Of a DNA stretch of 64,000 nucleotides, positions 6,725 to 14,397 are shown piece by piece. Where the stretch lies: positions 1,114,001-1,178,000 of the forward strand of contig NZ_JAQIJT010000002.1 of assembly GCF_036946125.1 (NCBI RefSeq), in the 5' to 3' direction. The notes under the pieces are model-generated. The model saw only the letters and a program-made list of their open reading frames with translations. It had not been told where the DNA came from and did no database searches. The DNA is from Sphingomonas adhaesiva (lineage in GTDB: Bacteria > Pseudomonadota > Alphaproteobacteria > Sphingomonadales > Sphingomonadaceae). Both the position numbers and the translations under genes were made by a program. The number at the start of each line of letters is the position of its first letter. The stretch's first letter is position 1.

Positions 6725-7913
6725 GCTCGCTCCTTCCGCGCCGGAGGTGGTCACCCTCGGCTGCCGCCTCAACATCGCCGAAAGCGAAACGATCCGGCAG
6801 CTGGCGGGCGCGAACGTGGCGGTCGTCAACGGCTGCGGCGTCACCCATCAGGCGGTAAAGGACACCCGCGCCGCGATCCGCCGCCTGCGCCGCGCCCGGC
6901 CCGATGCGCAACTCGTCGTCACCGGCTGCGCCTCCGAGATGGACCGCGCCGCCTTCGCCGCGATGCCGGAGGTCGACCGGATCGTCGCCAATGCGGCGAA
7001 ACTGCTCCCTGCCAGCTGGGGTGCCCGCCCCAATGCGCTGCCCCCCCGCCGCCAGACTCGTACGTTCCTGGGGGTGCAGAACGGCTGCGACCACCATTGC
7101 ACCTTCTGCGCCATCCCGCAGGGGCGGGGCCGCAACCGTGCCGATCCCGCCACCCAGGTCGTGCTGCGCGTCGCCGCCGCGGTAGAGGCGGGCGCATGCG
7201 AGGTGGTGCTGAGCGGGGTCGATCTCGCCAGCTACGACGATCATGGCGCCGGGCTGGCGACCTTGCTGGAGCGTGTCCTGGCGGAGGTCCCCGCACTCGA
7301 GCGGGTCCGTCTGTCCTCGCTCGACCCTGCCGCGATCGACGATGCGCTGTTCGCCGTGCTGACGCAGGAGCCGCGGGTGATGCCTCACGTCCATCTCTCG
7401 CTCCAGGCGGGCGACGACCTGATCCTCAAGCGGATGCGCCGCCGTCATACCCGCGCCGGGGCGCTGGCGCTGATCGACCGCCTTCGCGCCGCACGCGCCG
7501 ACCTGACGATCGGCGCCGACCTGATCGCGGGCTTCCCAACCGAGGACGAGGGGATGTTCGCCAACAGCCTCGCCGCGATCGGGCAGGGGCAGATCGCATT
7601 CGCGCACGTCTTCCCCTATTCGCCGCGCGCGGGCACCCCGGCGGCGCGGATGCCGCAGGTCGATCCCGCTGTCGTCCGACATCGCGCGGCGCGGCTTCGC
7701 GATGCCGCCGCGAACGTCCTCTCGCATCACCTCGCCGCACAGGTGGGGACACGCCAGCGCGTCCTGATCGAGCGCCCCGGCGACCGTGGCCACGCGTCCG
7801 ATTTTTCGAGCGTGCGCCTTGACGCCCCCTCTCCTTCCCACCCGATCGGCAGCGTGGCCGTGGCGACCATCACCGCCGCCGCCGCCGATCACCTCATCGG
7901 AACCATCGCATGA
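6723..7913 (+). CDS. mtaB: tRNA (N6-threonylcarbamoyladenosine(37)-C2)-methylthiotransferase MtaB
   Basis: Radical SAM enzyme that adds a methylthio group to t6A37 of tRNAs. Order of parts: N-terminal UPF0004 domain with three cluster cysteines (TLGC, NGCGV, TGCAS), the radical-SAM motif CDHHCTFC with GVQNG before it, the HVHLSLQAGDD segment and a short C-terminal TRAM-like region. The 396-aa length is normal for MtaB. The start is uncertain: the ATG at 6723 overlaps the divergent DUF924 start and has no good ribosome-binding site. The 3' end overlaps ftsY by ATGA. MiaB is possible on family grounds, but the TLGCRLN start is typical of MtaB. Confidence 0.88.
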   Translation: MLAPSAPEVVTLGCRLNIAESETIRQLAGANVAVVNGCGVTHQAVKDTRAAIRRLRRARPDAQLVVTGCASEMDRAAFAAMPEVDRIVANAAKLLPASWGARPNALPPRRQTRTFLGVQNGCDHHCTFCAIPQGRGRNRADPATQVVLRVAAAVEAGACEVVLSGVDLASYDDHGAGLATLLERVLAEVPALERVRLSSLDPAAIDDALFAVLTQEPRVMPHVHLSLQAGDDLILKRMRRRHTRAGALALIDRLRAARADLTIGADLIAGFPTEDEGMFANSLAAIGQGQIAFAHVFPYSPRAGTPAARMPQVDPAVVRHRAARLRDAAANVLSHHLAAQVGTRQRVLIERPGDRGHASDFSSVRLDAPSPSHPIGSVAVATITAAAADHLIGTIA

Positions 7914-8845
7914 GCACGAGCTGGCACGACAAGCTCCTTGGCGGCTTTCGCCGTACCTCCGACCGGCTGGTCGGCAATCTCGCCGGCCTGGGCGGCGCGC
8001 GGCTGGACGACCAGACGCTGGACGATGTCGAGGAAGCGCTGATCGCCTCCGACCTCGGCCCGCAGACCGCGGCGCGTGTCCGCGAGCGGCTGGCGGAGGG
8101 CCTGTTCGAGCGCAACATGGAGGAGCTGGGCATCCGCCTCGTCGTGGCGGAGGAGGTCGAGAAGGTGCTGCGCGAGGTAGCACGCCCGATCGGGATCGAC
8201 GCTTTCCCCCGGCCGCAGGTGGTGCTGGTGATCGGCGTCAACGGCTCGGGCAAGACGACCACCATCGCCAAGCTGGCGCATCTGTTCATGGAGCAGGACT
8301 ATCAGGTGATGCTCGCTGCCGGCGACACCTTCCGCGCCGCCGCGATCGGCCAGCTGAAGACCTGGGCGGAGCGGATCGGCGTGCCCATCGTCACCGGGCC
8401 CGAAGGCGGCGATGCCGCGGGCATCGTGTGGGATGCGGTGAAGCAGGCGACCGCGATCGGCACCGACGTGCTGATCGTCGACACCGCCGGGCGCCTCCAG
8501 AACAAGCGCGAGCTGATGGACGAGCTGGCGAAGATCCGCCGCGTGCTGGGCCGGCTGAACCCCGCCGCGCCGCATGACGTTCTGCTGGTGCTGGATGCGA
8601 CCACGGGACAGAATGCGTTGAACCAGATCGAGGTGTTCAAGGATGTCGCCGGCGTCACCGGACTGGTCATGACGAAGCTGGACGGCAGCGCGCGCGGCGG
8701 CGTCCTGGTCGCGGCGGCGGAGCGCTTCGGCCTGCCGATCCACGCGATCGGCGTGGGCGAGAAGATGGATGACCTGCGCCCGTTCGACGCGCGCGAGGTC
8801 AGCCGCATCATCGCCGGCGTCGACGACAGCGGACGCGGTCGATGA
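7910..8845 (+). CDS. ftsY: Signal recognition particle receptor FtsY
   Basis: SRP-type GTPase that docks ribosome-SRP complexes at the inner membrane for co-translational insertion. The helical N domain (about residues 1-90) is followed by the G domain: GVNGSGKTTT (P loop), DTFRAAA, DTAGRLQNK (G3) and TKLDGSARGG (G4). At 311 aa it has essentially no acidic A domain, as is common in alphaproteobacteria. It is in an operon with mtaB upstream and yciB downstream, both joined by ATGA overlaps. Confidence 0.97.
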   Translation: MSTSWHDKLLGGFRRTSDRLVGNLAGLGGARLDDQTLDDVEEALIASDLGPQTAARVRERLAEGLFERNMEELGIRLVVAEEVEKVLREVARPIGIDAFPRPQVVLVIGVNGSGKTTTIAKLAHLFMEQDYQVMLAAGDTFRAAAIGQLKTWAERIGVPIVTGPEGGDAAGIVWDAVKQATAIGTDVLIVDTAGRLQNKRELMDELAKIRRVLGRLNPAAPHDVLLVLDATTGQNALNQIEVFKDVAGVTGLVMTKLDGSARGGVLVAAAERFGLPIHAIGVGEKMDDLRPFDAREVSRIIAGVDDSGRGR

Positions 8846-9543
8846 GCGGCCCCGCCGGCGACGGCAAGGCCGGCGTGCGCGCGCTGGTCGACTATGGCCC
8901 GCTCGCCGCCTTCTTCGTCGCCAACTTCCTGCTGCCCGCCGAGGTCGCGCGCCGCATCGTCGCCACTTTCACCTCCACCTTGTCCGGACTGGGGCAGGTC
9001 GAGGCGCTGCTCCTGGCGCGCGTCATCGTCGCGACCGCGGTGTTCGTCCTCGCCAGCATCGTGGCATTGCTGATCGCCCGCGCGAAGCTGGGCCGCGTTC
9101 CGCCGATGCTGCTGATCTCCGCCGGTCTGGTGATCGTCTTCGGGGGGCTGACGATGTACTTCCGCGATCCGCGCTTCATCCAGATGAAGCCGACGATCGT
9201 CTACGTCCTGCTCGCCGCGGTCCTCGGCTTCGGCGCGGCGACCGGGCGCCCGCTGCTCCAGCAGCTGATGGGCAGCGCCTATCCCGGCCTGCGCGAAAGC
9301 GGGTGGCGACGGCTGACCATCAACTGGGTGTGGTTCTTCGTCGGCATGGCGGTGCTGAACGAGGCGGTGTGGCGCGGGGCCGCGGTCGCGCTGGGCGCGT
9401 CGCGCGGCTGGGACCTGTGGGCGATCTACAAGGTCTGGGTGGTGATCCCGATGACGCTGCTGTTCGCGGTCGCCAACGTGCCGATGCTGATGCGCCACGG
9501 GCTGACGCTGGGCGACGATCCGCCCGTCCCTCCGGAGGGTTGA
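8842..9543 (+). CDS. yciB: Inner-membrane spanning protein YciB / septation protein A homologue
   Basis: A 233-aa polytopic inner-membrane protein of the YciB/IspZ family, linked in enterobacteria to envelope synthesis and septation. Hydrophobic spans cover most of the sequence. Family landmarks are VDYGPLAAFFVANF at the N-terminus, MYFRDPRFIQMKPTIVY mid-protein and WRRLTINWVWFFVGMAVLNE toward the C-terminus. ATGA overlap with ftsY implies co-translation. There is a short acidic/proline tail (DDPPVPPEG). Confidence 0.92.
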   Translation: MSGPAGDGKAGVRALVDYGPLAAFFVANFLLPAEVARRIVATFTSTLSGLGQVEALLLARVIVATAVFVLASIVALLIARAKLGRVPPMLLISAGLVIVFGGLTMYFRDPRFIQMKPTIVYVLLAAVLGFGAATGRPLLQQLMGSAYPGLRESGWRRLTINWVWFFVGMAVLNEAVWRGAAVALGASRGWDLWAIYKVWVVIPMTLLFAVANVPMLMRHGLTLGDDPPVPPEG

Positions 9544-9545
9544 CC

Positions 9546-10229
9546 ATGGCCCGGTGCCTCATGCTCGCGATGGCCGTAGTCCTGCCGGGCACCGCCCACG
9601 CCGATGCGCTCCAGAGCGACCTGCTGGCCACGATGCAAGCGACGCGTGCGGACGGCTTCGCCTTCCAGCGGCGGATCACGGTCGATCGCACCGGCGCGGC
9701 GCGCAAGGTCATCGTGGACCGATACGATCCCCGCCGTCCGGAGGCGCAGCGCTGGTCGATCGTCAGTATCGACGGGCGCCCTCCCACCGCCAAGGAGCAG
9801 TCGAAGTCGCTGAAGGACCGGCGCGGGCAGGTGTCGTCCTATGCCGAGCTCGCCAAATGGTTCGGTGCGCCCGCCACGCGGATCGATGCCGCACCCGGTC
9901 AGGTTCTCTATCGCTTTCCCCGCCTCCCCGACGACGTCGTAAAGGTCGGTCCCCACGATGCCTCGCCCGATACGCAGGCCGAGGCCACGGTGAACACAAG
10001 CGGGAAGATACCGTTCGTCGAACGGGTCCGCTTCGTCACCGCCAAGCCGTTCCGGATGATGCTGGTCGCCTCGGTCCAGGGGATGACGGTGACCGCGCGC
10101 TATCGCCAGCTGCCCTCGGGGCAGGTGGTTCCCGCCACCATCGCGAGCAGCATCACCGGGTCGATGCTCGGCAAGTCGGGCAGGATCGACACATTGGTCG
10201 CGATCGAGGACATCCAGCCGGTCCGCTGA
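9546..10229 (+). CDS. Secreted/periplasmic hypothetical protein (227 aa)
   Basis: Begins MARCLMLAMAVVLPGTAHADA, a Sec signal peptide with probable cleavage after AHA. The mature part is a beta-rich domain without recognised catalytic motifs. It contains GPHDASPDTQ and a C-terminal stretch (MMLVASVQGMTVTARYR) that looks like the edge of a lipoprotein-carrier-like or soluble envelope fold. It starts 2 bp after yciB and is the last gene of the mtaB-ftsY-yciB operon, ending at a strong terminator. I do not assign a function. Confidence 0.75.
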   Translation: MARCLMLAMAVVLPGTAHADALQSDLLATMQATRADGFAFQRRITVDRTGAARKVIVDRYDPRRPEAQRWSIVSIDGRPPTAKEQSKSLKDRRGQVSSYAELAKWFGAPATRIDAAPGQVLYRFPRLPDDVVKVGPHDASPDTQAEATVNTSGKIPFVERVRFVTAKPFRMMLVASVQGMTVTARYRQLPSGQVVPATIASSITGSMLGKSGRIDTLVAIEDIQPVR

Positions 10230-10241
10230 CCCGCGCAAGGA

Positions 10242-10268
10242 AAAGGCCCGGTCGCCCGGGCCTTTCCT
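10242..10268. terminator. Bidirectional Rho-independent terminator
   Basis: A 10-bp stem (10242-10251 with 10256-10265), flanked by A-rich sequence on the left and T/C on the right. It separates the plus-strand yciB operon from the convergent superoxide dismutase gene and can serve both. Confidence 0.75.
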
Positions 10269-10288
10269 CATAGACAGGCCGTCCGCGT

Positions 10289-10900
10289 TCAGCCCACCGC
10301 GGCGTCGTAGCGGCGCCCGGCCTCGTCCCAGTTCACGATGTCCCACCACGCCTTCAGATAGCCGGGACGGTCGTTCTTGTAGGTGAGGTAATAGGCGTGC
10401 TCCCACACGTCGTTGCCCAGGATCGGCGTGCCCTTCTCCTTGGCATCGTCCATCAGCGGATTGTCCTGGTTCGGGGTCGAGGTCACCTTCAGCGCGCCCG
10501 ACGAATCAGCGATCACCCAGGCCCAGCCGGAGCCGAACTGCCCCGCGCCCTTGGTGTTGAACTCCTCCTTCAGCTTGTCGAGCCCGCCGAACGCCTCGAT
10601 CGCCTCGGCCAGCTTGCCCGACGGCTGGGTCGAGCCCTTGGGCGCCATGATCTTCCAGAAGAAGTCGTGGTTCCAATAGCCGCCGCCGTTGTTGCGAACG
10701 AGCGGGGGCAGCTGGGAAATCATGCCCAGGATGTCCTCGATCGACTTGCCTTCCAGCTTCGGATCGGCCGCGACGCCCTCGTTCAGCTTGGCGGTGTAGG
10801 CGGCATGATGCTTGTCATGGTGGAAGGTCATCGTCTCCTTCGAGATGACCGGCTCCAGCGCGTCATAGTCGTAGGGGAGCGGCGGGAGTTCGAAAGCCAT
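10289..10900 (-). CDS. Superoxide dismutase, Fe/Mn family (Mn-type active-site signature)
   Basis: A 203-aa cytoplasmic dismutase of superoxide to oxygen and peroxide. Metal ligands are His27 (in FHHDKHH), His78 (in NHDFFW), and Asp164 and His168 (in DVWEHAYY). The second-shell glutamine that separates the Fe and Mn subfamilies is at Q145 in NQDNPLM, and the alternative site is glycine (NNGGGYWNH, G74). That is the Mn-type arrangement, although alphaproteobacterial homologues are often labelled SodB and may be cambialistic. A ribosome-binding site (AAGGAGG) precedes the start. Monocistronic, ending at the shared terminator. Confidence 0.95.
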   Translation of the reverse strand: MAFELPPLPYDYDALEPVISKETMTFHHDKHHAAYTAKLNEGVAADPKLEGKSIEDILGMISQLPPLVRNNGGGYWNHDFFWKIMAPKGSTQPSGKLAEAIEAFGGLDKLKEEFNTKGAGQFGSGWAWVIADSSGALKVTSTPNQDNPLMDDAKEKGTPILGNDVWEHAYYLTYKNDRPGYLKAWWDIVNWDEAGRRYDAAVG

Positions 10901-10975
10901 GAAATCCTCCTTAGGTTCGCGTCGAGCAACGCGATGGACCCCAAATGGCTCCGGATGCGCCGGCGCGCAACCTCG

Positions 10976-12019
10976 TTACGCTGTCGCTCCGATCAGGTCG
11001 TGGCGGCGCAGCGCGTGTCGCAGCTGGTCGTAGCTGAGCCCCAGCGTCTCCGCGGTCGCGCGCTGGTTGAAGCGATGATCCGCCAGCGTCTTCGCCAGCA
11101 GCTCGCGTTCGAACCGGGCGACCCGACTCTTGAAGTCCGACGGCCCCTCCTCGCACGCGACGACGGGCGCGTCCTCCGGCAGGTCCTCCGCCGGGGCCGC
11201 AGGCGCCGGTTCAGGCCTGCGGCCGCCGCGCAACGACGCGGTGGGGCGATAGGGCGAGGCGAACGGATCGAACTCGACCGCCCCGACCGGGCCGGGGCGG
11301 TCCCAGCGGTACACCGCGCGCTCGACGACGTTGCGCAACTCGCGCACGTTCCCCGGCCAGCGATACTCACGCATCGCGTCCGCCGCTTCCTCCGAGAAGC
11401 CGGGCCATTCGTCGCGCCCCAGCTCCGCCGACATGCGCCGCCCGAAGAATTCCGCCAGCACGGGAATGTCGCTGCGCCGCGCGCGCAAGGGCGGCAGCGT
11501 CACCACCTCGAACGACAGCCGGTCGAGCAGATCGGCGCGGAACGTATGATCCTCGACGCGGTCGGGCAGATGCTCGTTGGTCGCCGCGACGATCCGCACG
11601 TCGACCCGGATCGGTCGCGACGATCCGATCCGCGTCACCTCGCCATATTCCACTGCGCGCAGCAGCCGCTCCTGCGCGCCCATCGACAGCGTGCCGAGCT
11701 CGTCGAGGAACAGCGTGCCACCGTCCGCCTCCTCGAACCGCCCGACGCGCGCCTTGGTCGCGCCGGTGAACGCGCCCGCCTCGTGCCCGAACAATTCGGC
11801 CTCGATCAGCGTCTCGGGCAGGGCGGCGCAGTTCATCGTCACCAGCGGCTGCGACCAGCGCTGCGACAGATGATGCAGACGTTCGGCAACGAGCTCCTTG
11901 CCGGTGCCGCGCTCGCCGATCACCAGCACCGGGCGATCGAGCACCGCCGCGCGGCTGGCGCGCTCCAGCGCGTCCAGAAAGGCCCCCGATTGGCCGATGA
12001 CCTGCGTCGCGCGATCCAT
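10976..12019 (-). CDS. pspF: Phage shock protein operon activator PspF (sigma-54 enhancer-binding protein)
   Basis: A 347-aa AAA+ activator of sigma-54 RNA polymerase. It has no N-terminal receiver or sensor domain and starts directly with the AAA+ module. Visible are Walker A GERGTGKE, the sigma-54-contact loop GAFTGA, Walker B FLDELG, and sensor II in YRWPGNVREL. The C-terminus is a Fis-type helix-turn-helix (NQRATAETLGLSYDQLRHAL). Lack of a regulatory domain is typical of PspF, which is held inactive by PspA binding. It is transcribed away from the psp operon, with a sigma-54 promoter and two inverted repeats in between. A proline/alanine-rich linker precedes the DNA-binding domain. Confidence 0.93.
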   Translation of the reverse strand: MDRATQVIGQSGAFLDALERASRAAVLDRPVLVIGERGTGKELVAERLHHLSQRWSQPLVTMNCAALPETLIEAELFGHEAGAFTGATKARVGRFEEADGGTLFLDELGTLSMGAQERLLRAVEYGEVTRIGSSRPIRVDVRIVAATNEHLPDRVEDHTFRADLLDRLSFEVVTLPPLRARRSDIPVLAEFFGRRMSAELGRDEWPGFSEEAADAMREYRWPGNVRELRNVVERAVYRWDRPGPVGAVEFDPFASPYRPTASLRGGRRPEPAPAAPAEDLPEDAPVVACEEGPSDFKSRVARFERELLAKTLADHRFNQRATAETLGLSYDQLRHALRRHDLIGATA

Positions 12020-12030
12020 GCGCCAACATG

Positions 12031-12045
12031 TGGCGCAAATCGCCA
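12031..12045. promoter_or_regulatory. Inverted repeat, candidate PspF upstream activating site I
   Basis: TGGCG-CAAAT-CGCCA, 5-bp arms with 5-bp spacer, between the pspF start and the sigma-54 promoter. Its position, about 75-90 bp upstream of the -24 box, is right for an enhancer of a bacterial enhancer-binding protein. Confidence 0.4.
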
Positions 12046-12084
12046 GAGGATGGCAACGGCAAAGATTCCCAGAAGCGCCGCAAC

Positions 12085-12107
12085 GCGGAAAATCCCAGCA
12101 TTTCCGC
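12085..12107. promoter_or_regulatory. Inverted repeat, candidate PspF upstream activating site II
   Basis: GCGGAAA-N9-TTTCCGC, perfect 7-bp arms, located 13 bp upstream of the -24 element. Paired upstream activating sites are known for E. coli PspF. Being this close to the promoter it could also bind IHF or another factor. Confidence 0.4.
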
Positions 12108-12119
12108 CATTTTTGAAAC

Positions 12120-12135
12120 TGGCACGCGTCCTGCA
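12120..12135 (+). promoter_or_regulatory. Sigma-54 (-24/-12) promoter of the psp operon
   Basis: TGGCACG at 12120-12126, 4 bp, then CTGCA at 12131-12135. This matches the consensus TGGCACG-N4-TTGCA with one change. It lies upstream of the 47-aa leader gene and pspA, and faces away from pspF, exactly where a PspF-activated promoter is expected. Confidence 0.75.
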
Positions 12136-12190
12136 AGGCTGTTGGCATGTCGCCGCAAAGACGGCGCCAATCGTTCTGAGGAGACACACC

Positions 12191-12334
12191 ATGATGCAGT
12201 CCACCACCTTCGGCAGCAAGCTCGCCGCGATCGCCCTCACCGCCCTCGTCAGCGCCACGCTGGTGCTCGGCGCGGTCGGTCCCGCGACCACGCTGGGCCA
12301 TGCGCCGATCACCACCGCGCACGCCGTGGCGTAA
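12191..12334 (+). CDS. Small exported or membrane protein (47 aa) leading the psp operon
   Basis: Starts MMQSTTFGSKLAAIALTALV and has one hydrophobic segment (about residues 9-29) followed by a short tail ending in TTAHAVA. It has GAGGAG upstream of the ATG at 12191 and is the first ORF behind the sigma-54 promoter, so it should be made under psp-inducing stress. It may be a secreted small peptide or a single-span membrane protein. No family recognised. A strong hairpin separates it from pspA. Confidence 0.65.
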   Translation: MMQSTTFGSKLAAIALTALVSATLVLGAVGPATTLGHAPITTAHAVA

Positions 12335-12341
12335 GCGGGGG

Positions 12342-12372
12342 CGGGGCGCGGGACGACCCTCCCCGCGCCCCG
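12342..12372 (+). terminator. Strong hairpin between the leader gene and pspA
   Basis: An 11-bp GC-only stem (12342-12352 with 12362-12372) with a 9-nt loop and no T tract. It may attenuate transcription or set the ratio between leader protein and PspA. Confidence 0.5.
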
Positions 12373-12417
12373 TTCGATCCGCTACAGTGGGTGCGTTACC
12401 TTCGGAGTCCTGATCGA

Positions 12418-13080
12418 ATGGGCATCTTTTCCCGAACCCGCGACATCGTCGCCGCCAACATGGCCGAGCTGCTCGACAGGGCGGACGACCCGGCGAAGAT
12501 GGTTCGCATGATTATTCTCGAAATGGAGGAGACGCTGGTCGAGGTCCGCGCCTCCGCCGCGCGCACCATTGCCGACCAGAAGGAAATGCGCCGCCATATC
12601 CAGAAGCTGGCCGACCTGGAGGCCAACTGGACCGAAAAGGCCGAGCTGGCGCTGTCGAAGGGCCGCGAGGACCTGGCCAAGGCGGCGCTCGTCGAACGCC
12701 GCAAGGCCGCCGACATGGGGGCGCAGCTGCGCTCCGAGGTGACGGTGCTGGAGGACGCGCTGCGCGGTTCCGAGGAGGATATCGCGAAGCTGCAGAGCAA
12801 GCTGCGCGAGGCCCGCGCCAAGCAGAACGCGATCGCCACCCGGCTGGAGAGCGCCAACACCAAGGCGCGGCTGCGCGAAATGTGGAACGGGCCCAAGACG
12901 CACGAGGCCTTCAGCCGGTTCGAGGTGTTGGAACGCCGCGCGGACGAGGCGGAGGGTCGCGCCGAGGCGATGGGGCTTGCGCCCAAGTCGCTCGACGAGG
13001 AGATCGAGGGCCTGCGCTCCAGCGACAAGATCGATGCCGAGCTGGCCGCGCTGAAAGCGCGATTGAACAAGGACGCCTAA
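12418..13080 (+). CDS. pspA: Phage shock protein PspA (ESCRT-III-like membrane effector)
   Basis: A 220-aa peripheral membrane protein of the PspA/IM30 family. It stabilises damaged inner membrane and inhibits PspF. The N-terminal amphipathic helix MGIFSRTRDIVAANMAELLD is followed by DPAKMVRMIILEMEETLVE and long coiled-coil helices through about residue 185. RFEVLERR and a short C-terminal helix complete it. GGAG sits about 11 nt before the ATG. It is followed by pspB after 3 bp. Length and helices match full-length PspA. Confidence 0.96.
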   Translation: MGIFSRTRDIVAANMAELLDRADDPAKMVRMIILEMEETLVEVRASAARTIADQKEMRRHIQKLADLEANWTEKAELALSKGREDLAKAALVERRKAADMGAQLRSEVTVLEDALRGSEEDIAKLQSKLREARAKQNAIATRLESANTKARLREMWNGPKTHEAFSRFEVLERRADEAEGRAEAMGLAPKSLDEEIEGLRSSDKIDAELAALKARLNKDA

Positions 13081-13083
13081 CTC

Positions 13084-13362
13084 ATGGATTTTGCACCCTT
13101 CATCGCGATCATTTCGCTCTTCGTCGCGCTGCCGTGGCTGATCCTGCATTATGTCACCAAGTGGAAGACGGCGCCCAAGATGACCGGCGAGGACGAGCGC
13201 CTGCTCGACGAGATGTACAATCTCGCCCGCCGGCTCGAGGACCGCGTCAACACGGTCGAGCGGATCGTCGCCGCCGACAATCCCGATTTCCGCCCCGGTC
13301 TCGGCGACTATCGCTCGCAGCCCGACTATCGTCTCGACCCCCCGTCGCAGCGGAGGAACTGA
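13084..13362 (+). CDS. pspB: Envelope stress response membrane protein PspB
   Basis: A 92-aa protein with one N-terminal transmembrane helix (about residues 4-24) and a cytoplasmic coiled coil containing RLEDRVNTVERIVAAD. PspB works with PspC to relay membrane stress to PspA. The C-terminal tail (DYRSQPDYRLDPP) is longer than in enterobacteria. The stop overlaps the pspC start as TGATG. The motif RLEDRVNTVERI recurs in the four downstream small proteins. Confidence 0.92.
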   Translation: MDFAPFIAIISLFVALPWLILHYVTKWKTAPKMTGEDERLLDEMYNLARRLEDRVNTVERIVAADNPDFRPGLGDYRSQPDYRLDPPSQRRN

Positions 13363-13745
13363 TGTCCGACAACAGCCGCACCAAATTCTACCTGGATAAG
13401 CAGGACGCGAAGTGGAAGGGCGTCTGCGCCGGGATCGCCGATTACACCGGGATCGAGGTCATCTGGGTCCGCATCGCGATGATCCTGCTGACGCTGGCGG
13501 GCGGATTTCCCTGGACGCTGATCGCCTATGCGCTGGTCGCGTGGATGGCGGAGCCCAAGCCGGTCGGGCTGTACCAGGACCGCGACGACCAGAAATTCTG
13601 GCAGGGCGTCCGTTCCAACCCGACCCGCTCCACCACGGAGGTCCGCGCCAAGTTCCGCGAGCTCGACCGGCGCCTGGCCGACATCGAGCTGCACTATACC
13701 AGCCGCAACAGCGCGCTGGCCAACGAGATCGAAAGCCTGCGCTGA
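13362..13745 (+). CDS. pspC: Envelope stress response membrane protein PspC
   Basis: A 127-aa PspC-domain protein. The N-terminal cytosolic PspC motif includes DAKWKGVCAGIADYTGIEV, followed by a hydrophobic pair (VRIAMILLTLAGGFPWTLI) and then WMAEPKP. A helical C-terminus ends ANEIESLR. It is thought to sense secretin or stored-curvature stress and bind PspA. AGGAAC precedes the ATG at 13362, which overlaps the pspB stop by one base. The terminal EIESLR matches the end of the coiled coil in the downstream protein at 14077-14373. Confidence 0.93.
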   Translation: MSDNSRTKFYLDKQDAKWKGVCAGIADYTGIEVIWVRIAMILLTLAGGFPWTLIAYALVAWMAEPKPVGLYQDRDDQKFWQGVRSNPTRSTTEVRAKFRELDRRLADIELHYTSRNSALANEIESLR

Positions 13746-13772
13746 GCCGCGCGCCGAAAAGGGTCACTACCG

Positions 13773-14063
13773 ATGCACGGTCCGAACTTCGTCCTCGCGA
13801 TCATCGCCATCTGCATGACGGCCTGGGTCATCAACAATCTGATCCGCGCCCGCCACGGCTATCCCGTCAGCGACGACTGGGGGCGCAATCTGAAGAAGGG
13901 CGATGCCGATCAGGACCGGCAGGTCCGGCTGCTGGCGAACGAGAACGAGCGACTCGCCGGGCAGGTCGGCCGGCTGGAGGAACGGATCGCGGTGCTGGAG
14001 CGCATCGCGACCGATCCCGCCGTCCGCACCGCGCACGAGATCGACGCGCTGCGCGACCGCTGA
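13773..14063 (+). CDS. PspB-like membrane/coiled-coil protein (96 aa)
   Basis: One N-terminal transmembrane helix (about residues 6-24) and a cytoplasmic coiled coil with RLEERIAVLERIATD, ending EIDALRDR. The arrangement and motif resemble PspB, but the protein is not a simple duplicate. It is the first of four additional small genes after pspC, all in the same orientation with short gaps, so it is expected to be induced by PspF and sigma-54. Probably helps assemble or tune the Psp membrane complex (inference). Confidence 0.78.
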   Translation: MHGPNFVLAIIAICMTAWVINNLIRARHGYPVSDDWGRNLKKGDADQDRQVRLLANENERLAGQVGRLEERIAVLERIATDPAVRTAHEIDALRDR

Positions 14064-14076
14064 GGAAGGTCAAACC

Positions 14077-14373
14077 ATGCAAAAGTCGAACTTCGTGATC
14101 CTGTTCTTCCTGATCGTCGTGGGCCTTCCCGTGATCCTCGGGGTCGTCGGCGACATGTTCAAGCGCTGGCTCAAGCACAAGGAGCGGATGGCCGAGGCGC
14201 TGAACGCCCAGACCGCGGAGAAGGCGGCGCAATATGCCGCCCACACCGAGCGGCTGGAACAGCGCGTCCGCGTTCTCGAACGCATCATCACCGACAAGGG
14301 CGTGGCGCTCGCCGACGAGATCGAGAGCCTGCGCACCCTTCCCGACCCCATGGCCACCCGGCCGCTCAACTAA
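14077..14373 (+). CDS. PspB-like membrane/coiled-coil protein (98 aa)
   Basis: N-terminal transmembrane helix (about residues 6-26, FVILFFLIVVGLPVILGVV), a basic juxtamembrane stretch KRWLKHKERM and the coiled-coil motif RLEQRVRVLERIITD, then EIESLRTL. The start at 14077 follows GAGGAAGG and lies 13 bp after the preceding gene. The likely PspB relative carries the same C-terminal EIESLR as PspC, which suggests a shared interaction surface. Confidence 0.8.
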   Translation: MQKSNFVILFFLIVVGLPVILGVVGDMFKRWLKHKERMAEALNAQTAEKAAQYAAHTERLEQRVRVLERIITDKGVALADEIESLRTLPDPMATRPLN

Positions 14374-14397
14374 CGCTTCCTTCAGGAGAAATGCATC

